Source: Melastoma dodecandrum (lineage: Eukaryota > Streptophyta > Magnoliopsida > Myrtales > Melastomataceae). From it: a stretch of DNA of 64,000 nucleotides. The notes under the pieces are model-generated. The model was not told the origin of the DNA and made no database searches. It worked only from the letters and a program-made list of their open reading frames with translations. This document shows, piece after piece, positions 20,159 through 32,030 of the stretch. The stretch covers positions 806,001 to 870,000 of the forward strand of contig JARUPY010000537.1 in assembly GCA_029817715.1 (NCBI GenBank), given 5' to 3'. Position numbers and translations under genes: made by a program. How positions within the stretch are numbered: the stretch's first letter is position 1; every line of letters begins with the position of its first letter.

Positions 20159-20732
20159 TTAGCCGATAGAGAAGGGCACCGGCGGATGTTCTTCCTCTTC
20201 ATCAGTCACCGGGTAGGGAGCCTCAGACATGACCTCCTGAAGATCACCAAGGTCGGCCACCTGCTGGGGCTGCTCGGCACCCTGGTCGTCACCTACGAAC
20301 ATGAACTTGTACCACAGTACAAGTGCGAAAAATGCAATAAAAAGAACCGCCAAGATAGCAATTGAGGCTATCACGGCGGTCGGGAACGGTTGCGGCGCCG
20401 GGAGATCGCCGGGGTAGCTCGCTGGAGATTCAACGGTCGTCATTGTTGCCGCGTGCCTTTCAAAAGAAGAAAAAAAGTACATATCGTTAAGAAAAGATAA
20501 TGGAAGAAGAGGAATAAGAGAAAGAAAGAAACCTTCTGCCAGTCGCGGTGGGAATGAGATCGGGGTGGGAATGAGAGGGGGATGAGGCCGTTCCAACGAG
20601 TTTACTCTTGAGTTCGTGTTCTGAGGCCAGAACCCTTGTTGAATTTATTATGTCATTAATAAACTTAATCATATTGTCGAAGCCCCATGTGCCTGTGGAG
20701 ATTCGGTTGCAGTTGATTCCCTCGCTGTCCAT
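20159..20732 (-). CDS. Two-exon small single-pass membrane protein, copy A
   Basis: Minus-strand exon 1 (20533-20732) and exon 2 (20159-20456) join in frame through a 76-nt GT-AG intron to give 165 residues. The second exon holds one clear hydrophobic segment (VIASIAILAVLFIAFFALVL), followed by an acidic, Pro- and Glu-rich tail ending PVPFSIG. Translation could instead start at ATG 20443 in exon 2 (MTTVESPASY), leaving 94 residues; both starts are conserved in the three copies. The sequence is not one I recognise. The neighbouring neprosin gene lies downstream on the same strand, 2.4 kb away. GC content is higher than in the flanks, as expected for coding DNA. Confidence 0.55.
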
Positions 20733-21660
20733 TTTTATGGTCTTCTCAGAATTCTCGTTCTTTTTTTTTTTCTGTAAAGCAATTGATAAAATGATGTCTA
20801 AGTAAGATATAATAATAATTTGAATAGACAAAAATAATCATATTTGGTTAGAAAAATAACTTAATAAATGAGCACCATTGAAAAATATCGAAGTTTGATT
20901 AAGAGCACACGAACTATATCAATGTTTTACCAAAACTCTCGTAAGCATGCGTGGATAAAATTGAAATATCAATCAAAATGAGTTTTTTAATTAAAATATT
21001 CATACCAACCAAATCAATTGGGATTGCACACGAGAGAAAAAAGAAAAAGCTCTCTGCGGAAGGCAAGACCACATGGCTGTGACGGTGAGAGGAAGGACCG
21101 GCGAGACGAGGCAGCTAGCATTTGAAGAAGAGGAGCCGCCATCGCAAAGTAGATTGTCTGAGGGACTTTGGCTCGTCGAGAGCAACCTGATTTTGAGGCT
21201 TGCGGAGGGTTTGACCATCGGAGACTGGGGGGAATCGAGCGTCCTTGTCTGAGCGAATCCGCAAGAGACGAGCATTGGTTGCGCGTTTGGTTAGTGGGGC
21301 GACGGGGGCGAGGAGAGGCCGCTGGTCGTCGGTGTTTTGGAGCTCTTTAAGGTCAGAACTGAGGACGCCGAGAACCTGGGGTGGAGTGGCTGTTGATGGA
21401 CGGCGTCGGCAAAGGCTGAGGGAGGCAGGACGTGTCGAAGCTTTCGCTGCAGTACGCGTTTTGTAAAGCTCCAATTTGGGAGTTGGCTCCTGGTGCTACC
21501 TTGGGCATGCGTCGACAACGGCGGGGATGGGCTGGTCGCGGATATGGATGACGCCGGTGCTGGAGGCGGAGGTGGCGGCGATAATGGACGATGAAGTCGA
21601 GGCGCCTGAATCTGTGGTCGCTGAGCTCGACAAGTCAAAGGATTAGAATGAATGATTCAT
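20733..21660 (-). other. GC-rich segment with a possible presequence-like exon
   Basis: Within 21000-21640 base composition rises sharply and several overlapping frames are open on both strands. On the minus strand, an ATG near 21141 starts MAAPLLQMLAASSRRSFL, which resembles an organelle-targeting presequence, but it leads into no recognisable protein. The longer Pro/Ser-rich minus frame (21291-21638) starts without ATG, and a one-base indel near 21345 changes its reading between A/B and C, which argues against strong coding constraint. The older relic at 1235-1465 keeps only the presequence-like part. Confidence 0.3.
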
Positions 21661-23171
21661 GTCAAAGGAGGCTTGACCTTTCACCCCTGGCAAGAACGTG
21701 TGGAGTCTAAGTTTCAATCGAAGGAGGGATTTATCCTTCATCCTCGTTAGAGAAACACGTGAATAACAAATCCAAAAACCGCACACAAAAGCATTTAAGT
21801 AAGACAAAAACTTACAAATGCCATTGATGAGTACAAACACAGATGATCAAAGAAAACGAGATTAACAATTGTTTCTAATTGAATGCCTATTAACAAGACC
21901 TAAAAGATCCTATTTATAATATAATCCTAACCCCTTTCTAGAAAATTAGCGTAATCTTATTGAGTAATCTCCATTTCTTCAGGCGTCACACATTTTCAAA
22001 CGAACCCACGTCCTTCTTCTGAGTAGATTGGACCTGCCATGTGCCCTTAAGTGGTGTCTCATATCCTCCCTTGGTGGGTCTACTACTACGCTCCGCTTGG
22101 AAACTTCACTTTATGTCCTTCACTCGATCAACTTCTCTTGATGTGCTTCGCTTGGATAATTATGCTTTATCCTTCACCAGATCAGCTTCGCTTCAGGTGC
22201 ATCGTTTGGATAACTTCGCTTTATGTCCTTCGCCGGGACTCGCTTTATCCTTTGCTTCGCTTAATGCATTTTGCTTGGATCCACTGATTTGATTCGATCG
22301 AGAAAGGCCTTTCTTTGTCCATGCTCCTTAGTTTACTTAAAGGCCTGTGTCCCAGAATTTATGTATTCTAGACACATGGAGGATCCAAAAATTAAGCCCG
22401 GACAATAAATTAATATAGATGTCGAAGTCTACCAATAATAAGTAAAATATACTCTCACAAAACAGTAAAACAAGGAGTATGATGGTTCTAACTCCATCCA
22501 CCAGAAGGCCCTCCTCCAAGTCAAGTCCCTCATCACTGACGATACCTACATGGTTCTTGCAACTTAAAGTCTTCCAGCTTTTTCTCGTCAAAACGGGTCT
22601 TTGAGGACGACTCCCTCCAGACATGGATAGAAGGATTTCACAAATATTTTCCCTCTTCTTTGTTGCAATTTGGATTTCGTTTATTATTTTGTCCATGATT
22701 CATGCCTTTGTTTCTCTATCCTACTCGTATTTGTAAATTAATTTATTGTCCCGACCTAGTTTTCCATAATCCATGTCAGCAAATTTATTGTATTTGAATT
22801 TTAGTATCTTCTAGGAACAACCTTTCCATAATATAGGCTATGACTTGGCGGGTGATGACTACAAGGTAATTATGGGTTTTATGTCCTTTGAGATCGTTTC
22901 CGAGCATACGCTCACAGTGAATGTGTTTGCCCTCGAAAGGCAATGCTTGGAGAGAAAGTAGTCATCACGTAACTTTCAACATCGCCCGGGACAATGGAAA
23001 GGGCGTTTTTGTGGGGGACTCGGTACACTGTGTTCGTCCCGGAAGTGACTAGCTGGACAAGCCGGAAGGGCGAACACGTCAGGAATAGCTGACACTACGA
23101 GTAACTGGTACTTGGAGGTGTTTCCACAAGATTGAGACGGAGAACATCGATCGAAAGAAGCAATGTCTTAA
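21661..23171. other. Intergenic DNA with short CTTCGCTT repeats
   Basis: No convincing gene. 22090-22270 contains degenerate repeats of the type TTCGCTTGGATAACTTCGCT. Several short frames (for example 22337-22696 minus) are conserved among the three units simply because the DNA was duplicated. Equivalent regions are 32958-34469 and 60925-62412. Confidence 0.4.
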
Positions 23172-25020
23172 TGTAATACCCCAAATTTTAACTAATAATA
23201 ATAAAAACAATAAATAAATAAAAATAAGGGATAATATAAAATCACATAAAATCTTGAAAACCTGAAAAATCATGAAAAAATCACATTCAATCAAAAATTT
23301 ATTTTCAATAATCTGATTGTAGAATTCGCCGATCAATCCAAGATTTTGGGGCAAAACTTTTCCCCTGATTCCTCTCTTCACACGCATCCCTTTCCAAAAA
23401 AGAAAATATCTCACAATCCCCTATCGGAGACACAATTTGCAATCAAACGATACCCTTCATACGATCTCCAATTAAACAATAATTAAACGTAAAAAAAATC
23501 AATCAGGATATCTAAAAATCCTCTCCTTCCAAAGAGCCAAAGAGGTTCATCCTCTCCTCAGGAAAATCGGACGCTCCACCCCTCCAGCAATCGGTGGCCA
23601 ACTCCTCCCCCCTCTACATACAACCGGAGGCCAACTCCTCCCTGACGTACACACAGAAATCGGAGCCAATGACTCCCTCTATCCAGTGCTAATGAGCCAA
23701 AGTCTCCCCACCAGCCTACCAGCTGACACCCTCCCTCCGTTGTTCGCTTTCTTCCGTGGACTATCACACACACCATGGGGTGAGGAACGAGCCTTCGGAC
23801 AAGATCATGACAGCCGAAGTTACAGACAAAAGACAACCGGCACGCCACCTTCCTCCGGTATTAAATCACGGCGGAAAAAAGTCTTAATCATTTGCGCTGT
23901 CACTAAACGCATTTTCATGTCTCTTAGACCTCAAAGCTTTCACAATAGCTTTGAGAGTCGATTTTACGTTCATTTATGGCACGGAAGTCCCGGGACATCT
24001 TCCTGCCTTCTATTTCCATTGTTTTCTGCGAGAATGCCTCCAAAAGCTGGATTTTCGAAGAGGTTATGGACGTTTTCGAACCACGAAACCAAAAGTCAAA
24101 TGATCTGCAATGACTAATGATCTTGGGGTTATTTTTGTTTTAATTTTTTGTTGATCGAGGATCGGGTTATTGCTCCCGAAACGGCCGCCACTTTCGCTGG
24201 CCGCAGTAGGACAGCCTGTTGCATTATCGTTTTTGGGAAAATTTCGAGAGATCTAACCGTTGTATCTTAATCAAATTTGTCAAAGCTAAATAAAACTTCA
24301 AGACGGTTCTATGAACATATATATCAACTGTTGAAGTTTCCAACATAATACAAAACAATCTCGCGAACAGACTGTATACTGAGTAAAGTCTGCTGAATGT
24401 TGCAATCCTGTTCTTTATGTAATAACGGCAGATCCCACCATTGCATCATCGCCAAATTTTGTAGATGTGTTCTTCATTTTATCTAATGATTTTGACATAT
24501 CATGGACATTTTTTCGTTTTTAGGATGTAAAGTTTTTCATTTTCTTCCCCGAACTTTGCCAGGCCGAAGTCAGACTCAGTCTACAAAATGGTCTAAACTT
24601 TTATACCTGTATATCTTACGATCCAACCGTTGGATCCACGTGAAAGTCTACACACATATTCTTCATCACTTTACCTTTCTGTGATTGGACATTCGAGGAT
24701 GAAGATATGATAGGAATGACACCGTCTGTGCAAACTGTTTCGCTTTTCTGGATAGCCAATTTGGTTCCTTGATCTCGAGAGATTGCAACGTTAGATTTTC
24801 ATAAAATTTTATATGCAAACTCGCCATTAAGTTTTGGATCTGTTGGTTTAAATTTCCATTGAATCGGACAATCCTAGCCAAAGTTATAAACCGCTTTCTG
24901 AACTGTGCGTAATTTGTGTTCGTTGAGATTAGTGATTACGTAACTCTTTGTAATATGATTAAATTTACATGGTGTTTGATGAACATTATCATTCTTTTAT
25001 TTATGTAAAACATATGTTAA
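23172..25020 (+). repeat. Probable LTR-like fragment of another Ty3/gypsy element, unit A
   Basis: The block starts TGTAATACCCCAAATTTTAA, a start seen in LTRs of Tekay/Del-type chromoviruses, then runs through AT-rich, C-rich and AACCGTTGGATC-type phrases typical of such LTRs. The 3' end and a target duplication could not be identified. Counterparts are 34470-36300 in unit B, and 62413 to about 63760 in unit C, where divergence is much higher. Confidence 0.4.
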
Positions 25021-25341
25021 TTTCTGCAAGCTACCATCTCTCATAACTTACATTTCGCCTTTGATCGATGCATGTACAACGGACGCACAAATTTCGAAGT
25101 CCCGGCCCAAGCCTCTTGAAGGAATGTTGAATGTGCGTGAATCTTTTCGCGCATAAAAACGCGGTGTCAAGACCATCAAGTGACTCAACTGCCACAAGAG
25201 GTAAAAGGGGTTGTGCGGGCCACCCCAAAAAAATAAAAAATCCACTTGTAACGAGCCATGGGCCCAAGTGCATAGGCCCACGGTCACCATCCTTTCCCAC
25301 CCCCTTTGATCTCAATAATTGTATGTGCCTGTCTGCATACC

Positions 25342-25794
25342 TTAGGCCAAGGTAATAGACATGGGACCCTCCGGGAAATAGAAGCAATTGACTGAGGAGT
25401 TCCAGAAAGGCAGCATAGCCGAGCAGACTCTAGGATCACAGTTCTTGTCTGCCACGGACATCCTAAAGAACCTCAGAATTTTCTGACTCCTAAACCTCTC
25501 TGTGAAGTGCTCCTCCCACATCTCGAGCCATTCCACCATCTCAGATTTAGACGAAGAAGGAAAACACAGGAAGGATCCCTGACCTTCCCAGTTGAGGGGA
25601 TCGACGAAGTTGGGATGGCAGATCGGGGTGGGCTTCTCGGTGACGAGATAGTTGAGCGGCACTGTCCCCGGGAATAGACGCTCCGGCAGGATAGGTCCGA
25701 GGGTGACGCCCGATCCCTGATCCTCTGTGACCGGAATGGGTCCGGTTGGCCCCGCACGCTGATTATGGACCTCGAAAGCCTGGAAAGTCGACAT
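25342..25794 (-). pseudogene. Clipped antisense gene of the Tat element, unit B
   Basis: The first 150 codons of exon 1 of the antisense gene, with its TATA box, were carried into unit B. Reading stops immediately past the junction, because the joined sequence supplies a TAA codon (25342-25344) right after ITLA. No gag, pol or later exons are present here, so this copy arose by segmental duplication and not by transposition. Confidence 0.9.
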
Positions 25795-25991
25795 CTTTTT
25801 AAGGATCGGAAGAGTGTTAAGGAGGAAGACGAAGAGTTTTCCGGGAAGCGAGGGTTTTCTAGTTTCTTGGAGAAGATGAAGAAGTGTTGAGCAAGGAAGA
25901 AAAGTGCGGGAAAAGGACGATGACTCTCCTTTATATAGGGTATGATTTTTGCTGAGTCGGCGTAGCCAACCCAGCATAAAAGGGGGGCTTA

Positions 25992-26996
25992 TGTTGACAT
26001 GGCAATTAATTTTGGGCCTGGGTTTAGAACAGAAACCCAGTAATCCCTCAAGTCATACTCCGAGTCGGCCCAAGATACAGTCGTCTAGGCCGACTCATGA
26101 CGAAGTCGACTAGGTCGACTCATGACGAAGTCGACTAGGTCGACTCATGACGAAGTCGACTAGGTCGACTCATGACGAAGTCGACTAGGTCGACTTATGA
26201 ACGGGGTCGACTAGGTCGACTCACAATGAAGGAGTATGGTGATCAAAGTCAACCAAGATGACTCAACAGTAGCTAGGCCTACTAGTAGGGCCAAGTCGAC
26301 GGAATTCTGGATAAGTCGACCAAGTCGGTCGTAGTCTGTACAGTCAAGTCGACAGGGTTGGAATAAATTTATCACATTTGTTAAGGATCGTAACTGATCC
26401 TATTATCCAGGAACGTGATCCCAAAGATCAAGGAGGTTGTTCAAACACTCCCACGATGTTAGGGATCACGATCCGCAACACGATCTATCTGTTACGTGTT
26501 AAACACGTACAAATCCTCTATAAATAGCAAAGAATATTTCAAGACAAAGACACGACCACACACAGCCAAAACACTGAAGTTTGTTCGTCAACTTTAGGAA
26601 ATTAGATACCTCGACCCGGTTTGTAGGTCAACCTCCCTCCGCCAGCAGAGTGAGCTCGTAGGGCCTTTGCCGTCAACCCCCTCCAGCGACACCACCGACG
26701 GAGTGAGCTCGTAGGGCCTTCGTCACAGCCTCCCGCCAGCGACCACCACCGACGGAGCGAGCTTCTAAGGCCTTTGTCACAAGTTCTTCATCGTCACGGA
26801 TTTCCACATCGTCATCAATACTTGCGCTCTTTTTCCATTTTTAATGGCTGTAAGCCCTGTTTCCTTTATTCATTAAGATTGTAAGACTTGCATTTGATTT
26901 CAATAAAATTGTGCATCTTCTTACTGGCGACCACAATATAACTACTGTGAGTCCATTGCCAAATATTTCCAACGTGATCCGTTTCGTGCGTGAACA
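25992..26996 (+). repeat. Duplicated 3' LTR in unit B
   Basis: 1005 bp, TGTTGAC...GTGAACA, preceded by the polypurine tract and followed by CGATG. It was copied with the unit and is not a solo LTR formed by recombination. At several positions it agrees with the 5' LTR and not with the 3' LTR of unit A. Confidence 0.93.
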
Positions 26997-27001
26997 CGAT
27001 G

Positions 27002-27310
27002 GCATCATATATATCTCATGCTGATCTTTTAAGGGTGATAGATCATAGGTACTGAAATCGGCGGGGTAAGCTCGAAGATTAATGGTGGCGATTTCTTCTT
27101 CAGAGACCACAAACGATTAGTCATAATGGTTGACAGATCCGACGACATTGTGGTCCAAATCATGAGATTCAGATGCACAACTACTCCTTGTGTCGACAAC
27201 ATAGCGGCTGATTAATTCAGTACCACCTTTTTCCAGCTTCTTTGACGATTTTCTTGATATTTCTTTCTCTCCTGCCAGTCTCTGAAGGGCGAGAATTAAT
27301 GCTTTTCTTA
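27002..27310 (-). pseudogene. Gene fragment, unit B
   Basis: Copy of the fragment at 15707-16015, with the same acceptor-like CGCCCTTCAG and the same in-frame stop. Not recognised. Confidence 0.4.
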
Positions 27311-27510
27311 TCTATTTATTTATTTTTAGTTGTCTTTGTGTTTTTTTTAATCTCTAATATCAATCCTAAAATAAAGAGAGTCGATAAGTGCTTCGATTTG
27401 ATTTGTCATTAAAGATTACGACATAAATAGATGGAAAAAAAATAAAAGATTCAGACATGAAATTATCTCCTCCTTTAAATAATATTATTTCATAATTTTT
27501 ATTTTTATTT

Positions 27511-29063
27511 TCAACAATTAGGTCCTCCGGGTCCACCGAAGAGGACGAAGTATCCAAAGTTGTCAGTCATTCCAAGGTTGTTCAGGCCATAGCAGTTTTT
27601 ATTGTCCAAAACCTCGTCTATTTCGTAGTCAAAGGGCGCGCGGAATTCCGAATAATTTCCGGAGAACATTATCTTGTTCATGAAGGCAGCGTGCCTCTCA
27701 TCTCTGTCCGGCTTGTACCCACTTCCCATCGGGGGACTCGTGCCTTGCCCATGCACCGTGATTCCTCCGAAAGACAGATTTGCCGCACCGCCCGCCATCT
27801 GAGGAAACAGTTCTTTTGGCCAGTATCCAGCTTGCCTTTCTTCGTTTCCAATTCCAAAACTCAGTATCCAATTCTTAGTGATGGGATCCTGCAAAAACGC
27901 ACAATATCCAATTCTTAGTTAGGGTTTTCTTTGTAAAGCTATAAAACATTACTCGAGACACATTACCTGGGTAATGTGAACATCAACTTGCTGCTGAATT
28001 CCCCCGTAATCCGAAGTCCTATTAAAAACATCTCCGAGAACTATTCCCTTATCTGTCTGAATGAAACCGGGGCAACGAATATCATAGCATCCTGTCGATC
28101 CTTCCCCCTGGATAGAAGTCACTCTTTGAAGAGCGTGAATGAAAAATTATAATATGATACAATAATATGAAACAATTACCTTCCAAAAGGTAAAAAGATG
28201 TGCATTATCATCTCCATATACCGCCGGAGAAACCTGTGGTTGCAATGTCGATTGATGTCATTGAAAAATATAGATTACGTAAATTATTATGTAAGGAAGG
28301 AAACTTACTGCCCATCCGATGTAAATACCATTAGTATCGCCTGTTTCAGGGCCACTAGCTAACCGAATCACGGATGCACTGAATTGGTCGCCCTTACACT
28401 CTGGAGACCAAATGTTTATCACTGCTTTGGCACCGTAGTAGTGCTCTCCGTAGTAGCGATTTCGGACAAGTTCTATTCCCGCACGCTGAATGATGTTTTA
28501 TGGAATAAAACCGGCATGTATTGACAAGATAAAAAAAAATAGTGACAGAAAGGGAATTCGGACACCTCCTATATACTTTCAGTTTTGTTGAATAATGCTT
28601 GTGTATTATATGTCCTACAAGAAAACTTACACTGGTACGACCGGCGAAAGGTTGAGCAAAGGCTGAATCTAAGCGCGGAAGTAATTTCTCTCTGATTAAA
28701 TCTTTTTTAGTTGTTCTGAGGATCGGTATCTTCCCATCAGGGCATCCTTGTCCAAAAGAGAAGATACTCGCTGCGCCGCTTTCCGCTTTCGAAGATGAAT
28801 CACCCATCTGCATCATGGAATTGTCCCTATGAATTTTTATAATGATGCGAAGGAAACAAACAAATTGAATAAATAAAAACCTGAATTTTGTGATCCTTCA
28901 ACAGAGGATGATCTAGAGCTGGCTGTTTGAATATGTCGACGCAGTCTATCACTTTTCCTGATGTCGTCAACACCTCATCTTCGAGTGGGCGGAGTTCATG
29001 ACTTTGAAGAAACGAAGCAATGAACAATAGAACAAACAGAGCATATGCCTTGTTCAAATCCAT
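27511..29063 (-). CDS. Neprosin-family protein, copy B
   Basis: Exons on the minus strand: 28881-29063, 28631-28807, 28309-28485, 28180-28233, 27967-28107 and 27511-27888. All join in phase 0 and give 369 residues. Layout is signal peptide, activation-peptide domain (PALDHPLLKDHKIQ), then the neprosin domain ending GGPGGPNC. The protein is expected to be secreted. The CCCCC run at 28103-28107 makes the acceptor CAG/GGGG productive, with a 72-nt intron 4. Positions corresponding to the two catalytic glutamates of Nepenthes neprosin appear to be Tyr (IYIGW) and Ile (FGGIT), so it may be a non-catalytic member; that alignment is from memory of the family. Apart from scattered base changes and the C run it equals copy A. 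Confidence 0.85.
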
Positions 29064-30037
29064 GGCTCCCTTTTAAACCACAATACAAAAAAGGTGTGTA
29101 TTTATTTATATATTGGAAAGCAATTGGATAATCTATAATCTTTTGACATTGCCATTCGAGATTCGAATGTCTTAAATTTACATGGTTGTTTAGGGTAAGA
29201 AAAGAAATATGGTTCATTTATGGCTTAAAATATCCTTTCCGCCAAAAAAATATTCTAAATAAACAAATAAGTCAATAACTTTATTCTTCCAACATAAAGA
29301 CTAATTTGGTTTTTTATTTTCTTTTTCTGAATCCAAATTTAGAAAAAAAAAAATTATTTCCCTCAATTATTATTTTTATTCAATGAGATTAAACTTTTGG
29401 GATTGATTTGGACGACATGATTTGATAGTTTTTTGTACAATAATTGATTCCGCCTATTAATGTTTGTCATATTAGCCAGAAATACAAATGGCGAATGTTT
29501 TTTTAACCAATTTATGTATTAATCTTATAAAAATAAATAAATTATGGCTTTTTTTGTTTGTATAAACGATTCATTTCTTCATAGTAATTTTTTTAATTAA
29601 TTGAATAACTAATTAAGCAGTATCACAAAAGCCACGAGTAATTCCCATATCACATCCATATGCGTATTTATTTATTTATTTATTCACATATCAATTTTTT
29701 AATTATAAATATTGGTCTGGTGAGGAATATGTTCTAATTCATTAGATTGGTCAGTTTCGGAGCTTCGATGGTCCAGAAGTGGTAATAAATCAATATTGTT
29801 ATATAATTAGAAAGAAGCACAAGCACCAGTTCATCCACCTCCTCACCATGTCTGGAGTCCTCCTCCGAGAACGAGTCGGACTGTCGGCCTGTACAAATCC
29901 TTGGCAATGCAGGTCGAAACATTGGGAATAAGTAATCAGAAATCCCAGTGAGCTTAACCGATGATGAAATGTATATGAGATGAGTGGAAAAGACGCGGGC
30001 TATTGTCTCGAATACATTATGTGGCTGTTTATTTGTT

Positions 30038-30385
30038 CCTAGGATCGGGATCGTCCCATCAGGGCATCCTTATCCAAAAGAGAAGATACCCGCTGTGGTG
30101 CTTCGTCTTTTGAAGAGGAATAACCAATCTGCATCAACAGAGGATGGATGATCTGGAGCCTGCGGTTTGTATATGTTGACGCAGTCTCTCACTTTTCCCG
30201 ATGTTTTCTGCAATGAACACGACCTTCATCACTTCTATGTCAAATAGACGTGGTTTATTCAAGACTGTCTGGCATCGATCGAACACTTCGTCTTCGTGTG
30301 TATGATCTTGGCGGAGTTCATGACTTTGATGAAAGGACTATGAACAACACAACAAACACGGCATATATGACTTGTTCAAATCCAT
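30038..30385 (-). pseudogene. Truncated neprosin 5' relic, unit B
   Basis: Copy of the relic at 18743-19088: damaged exon 1 and exon 2 remnants with intron 1 mostly lost and an internal insertion. No later neprosin exons follow. Confidence 0.8.
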
Positions 30386-31456
30386 GTCTCCTTTCTACAC
30401 TACTCTAAAAGAAAAATGTGTATATTCATTTATCTATTGGAAAGCAATTGGATGATCTGTAATCTTTTGACATTATGGATTCGAGATTCCAATATTTTAA
30501 ATTTTTACACTTATGATGGTTGTTTAGGGTTTAAAAAAAAAAAAGATATATGGTCCATTCCTCCTTTTTGTAGCTACATAAAAACACAAACATTACTTTT
30601 TTTTTCTCAATCCAAATTTAGAAAAACATATCCCCACAATTAATTGGATTTATTTTTTGAAACTAGCTGCCTGATTCATCCATTAAATGTTTTGAAGTTA
30701 TTTCACTTCAATATGCCATTGCTATAATTATTTTATTTTAATTTTAGAACCTCATATTTTAAAAGTATAAAATAAATAAATAAACTGTCTTATCCATCTT
30801 AAGCTAAAAGCTACAATTAAATTAATTTTATTCATATTAATATTTTTTTCCCTTTTGAATGGGCACATGCGCACCCAACTGTTATGACATTTAATTATAA
30901 TATTTTTTACCCTACCTTATTACAAAATAATTATTTCAATAATCACAGCTCCAAAACACATTAATAATTAATTATTCCTCTCGATTTATTTATAAAAAGA
31001 AAATGGGAAACAAGCTATAAATCGCCCGGGGAGATTCAACCCCGTCATTGTTGCTAGCTATGTAATTTATTAAAAATAAACATGAAATAAAGATATATAT
31101 GTAATTCATTTCTTTGGGGACTAAGTTATTATTGCCAAGGGAACACAAAAATTCTTTTTAGGAAGGAAACAAGGTGCTGAGGGACGACTTGCACAGTCGG
31201 ATTTTGACAAGGGGAGGTGGACATTGTCGGGCAATGTAAGGAAAGGGGTTTCTTCCCTTTGGCAGACGACCAGCGGCATTTTGTTGAGGTTGAAGTAAAT
31301 GTAGGAGCACTCTTTGTCCATTAGACTGATCGTGACATAAATTAACCATGTTAATTAAAACACTAGACAAGACAGAGCTACACTGATCATCGACATTAAG
31401 TACATCTCATTCTCAGCTACACATCAACCAATGATAAACTACTACCGTAACCGGTT

Positions 31457-32030
31457 TTAGCCGATAGAGAAGGGCACCGGCGGATGTTCTTCCTCTTCAT
31501 CAGTCACCGGGTAGGGAGCCTCAGACATGACCTCCTGAAGATCACCAAGGTCGGCCACCTGCTGGGGCTGCTCGGCACCCTGGTCGTCACCTACGAACAT
31601 GAACTTGTACCACAGTACAAGTGCGAAAAATGCAATAAAAAGAACCGCCAAGATAGCAATTGAGGCTATCACGGCGGTCGGGAACGGTTGCGGCGCCGGG
31701 AGATCGCCGGGGTAGCTCGCTGGAGATTCAACGGTCGTCATTGTTGCCGCGTGCCTTTCAAAAGAAGAAAAAAAGTACATATCGTTAAGAAAAGATAATG
31801 GAAGAAGAGGAATAAGAGAAAGAAAGAAACCTTCTGCCAGTCGGGGTGGGAATGAGATCGGGGTGGGAATGAGAGGGGGATGAGGCCGTTCCAACGAGTT
31901 TACTCTTGAGTTCGTGTTCTGAGGCCAGAACCCTTGTTGAATTTATTATGTCATTAATAAACTTAATCATATTGTCGAAGCCCCATGTGCCTGTGGAGAT
32001 TCGGTTGCAGTTGATTCCCTCGCTGTCCAT
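31457..32030 (-). CDS. Two-exon small single-pass membrane protein, copy B
   Basis: Exon 1 31831-32030 and exon 2 31457-31754, in frame through a 76-nt GT-AG intron, 165 residues. It differs from copy A at one visible residue (TPTGRR for TATGRR), which matches copy C. It has one transmembrane segment and an acidic tail; function unknown. The alternative start is ATG 31741. Confidence 0.55.

Larger units (their letters stand above)
14053..25348. repeat. Unit A of a recent 11.3-kb tandem duplication
   Basis: This segment is repeated almost base for base as 25349-36645. The left border lies inside exon 1 of the antisense gene of the retrotransposon, and the right border at TTAGGCC near 25348. 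The pre-duplication sequences at the two borders share only GCC, so the join carries 3 bp of microhomology. Length is 11296 bases against 11297 in unit B. Differences are scattered single bases, except for a more diverged patch near 24390-24990. Confidence 0.93.

Noticed and set aside
21245..21466. Overlapping GC-rich plus and minus frames in the 21.1-21.6 kb segment
   Set aside because: High GC opens several frames at once. Starts are often not ATG, and a one-base indel in unit C changes frame without harm.
22041..22292. Two overlapping plus frames of about 80 codons
   Set aside because: They result from degenerate CTTCGCTT repeats that avoid stops in more than one frame.
25992..26996. Interpretation as an independent solo LTR insertion
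   Set aside because: It is preceded by the polypurine tract and antisense-gene DNA of the same element and matches unit A over 11 kb, so it came with the segmental duplication.
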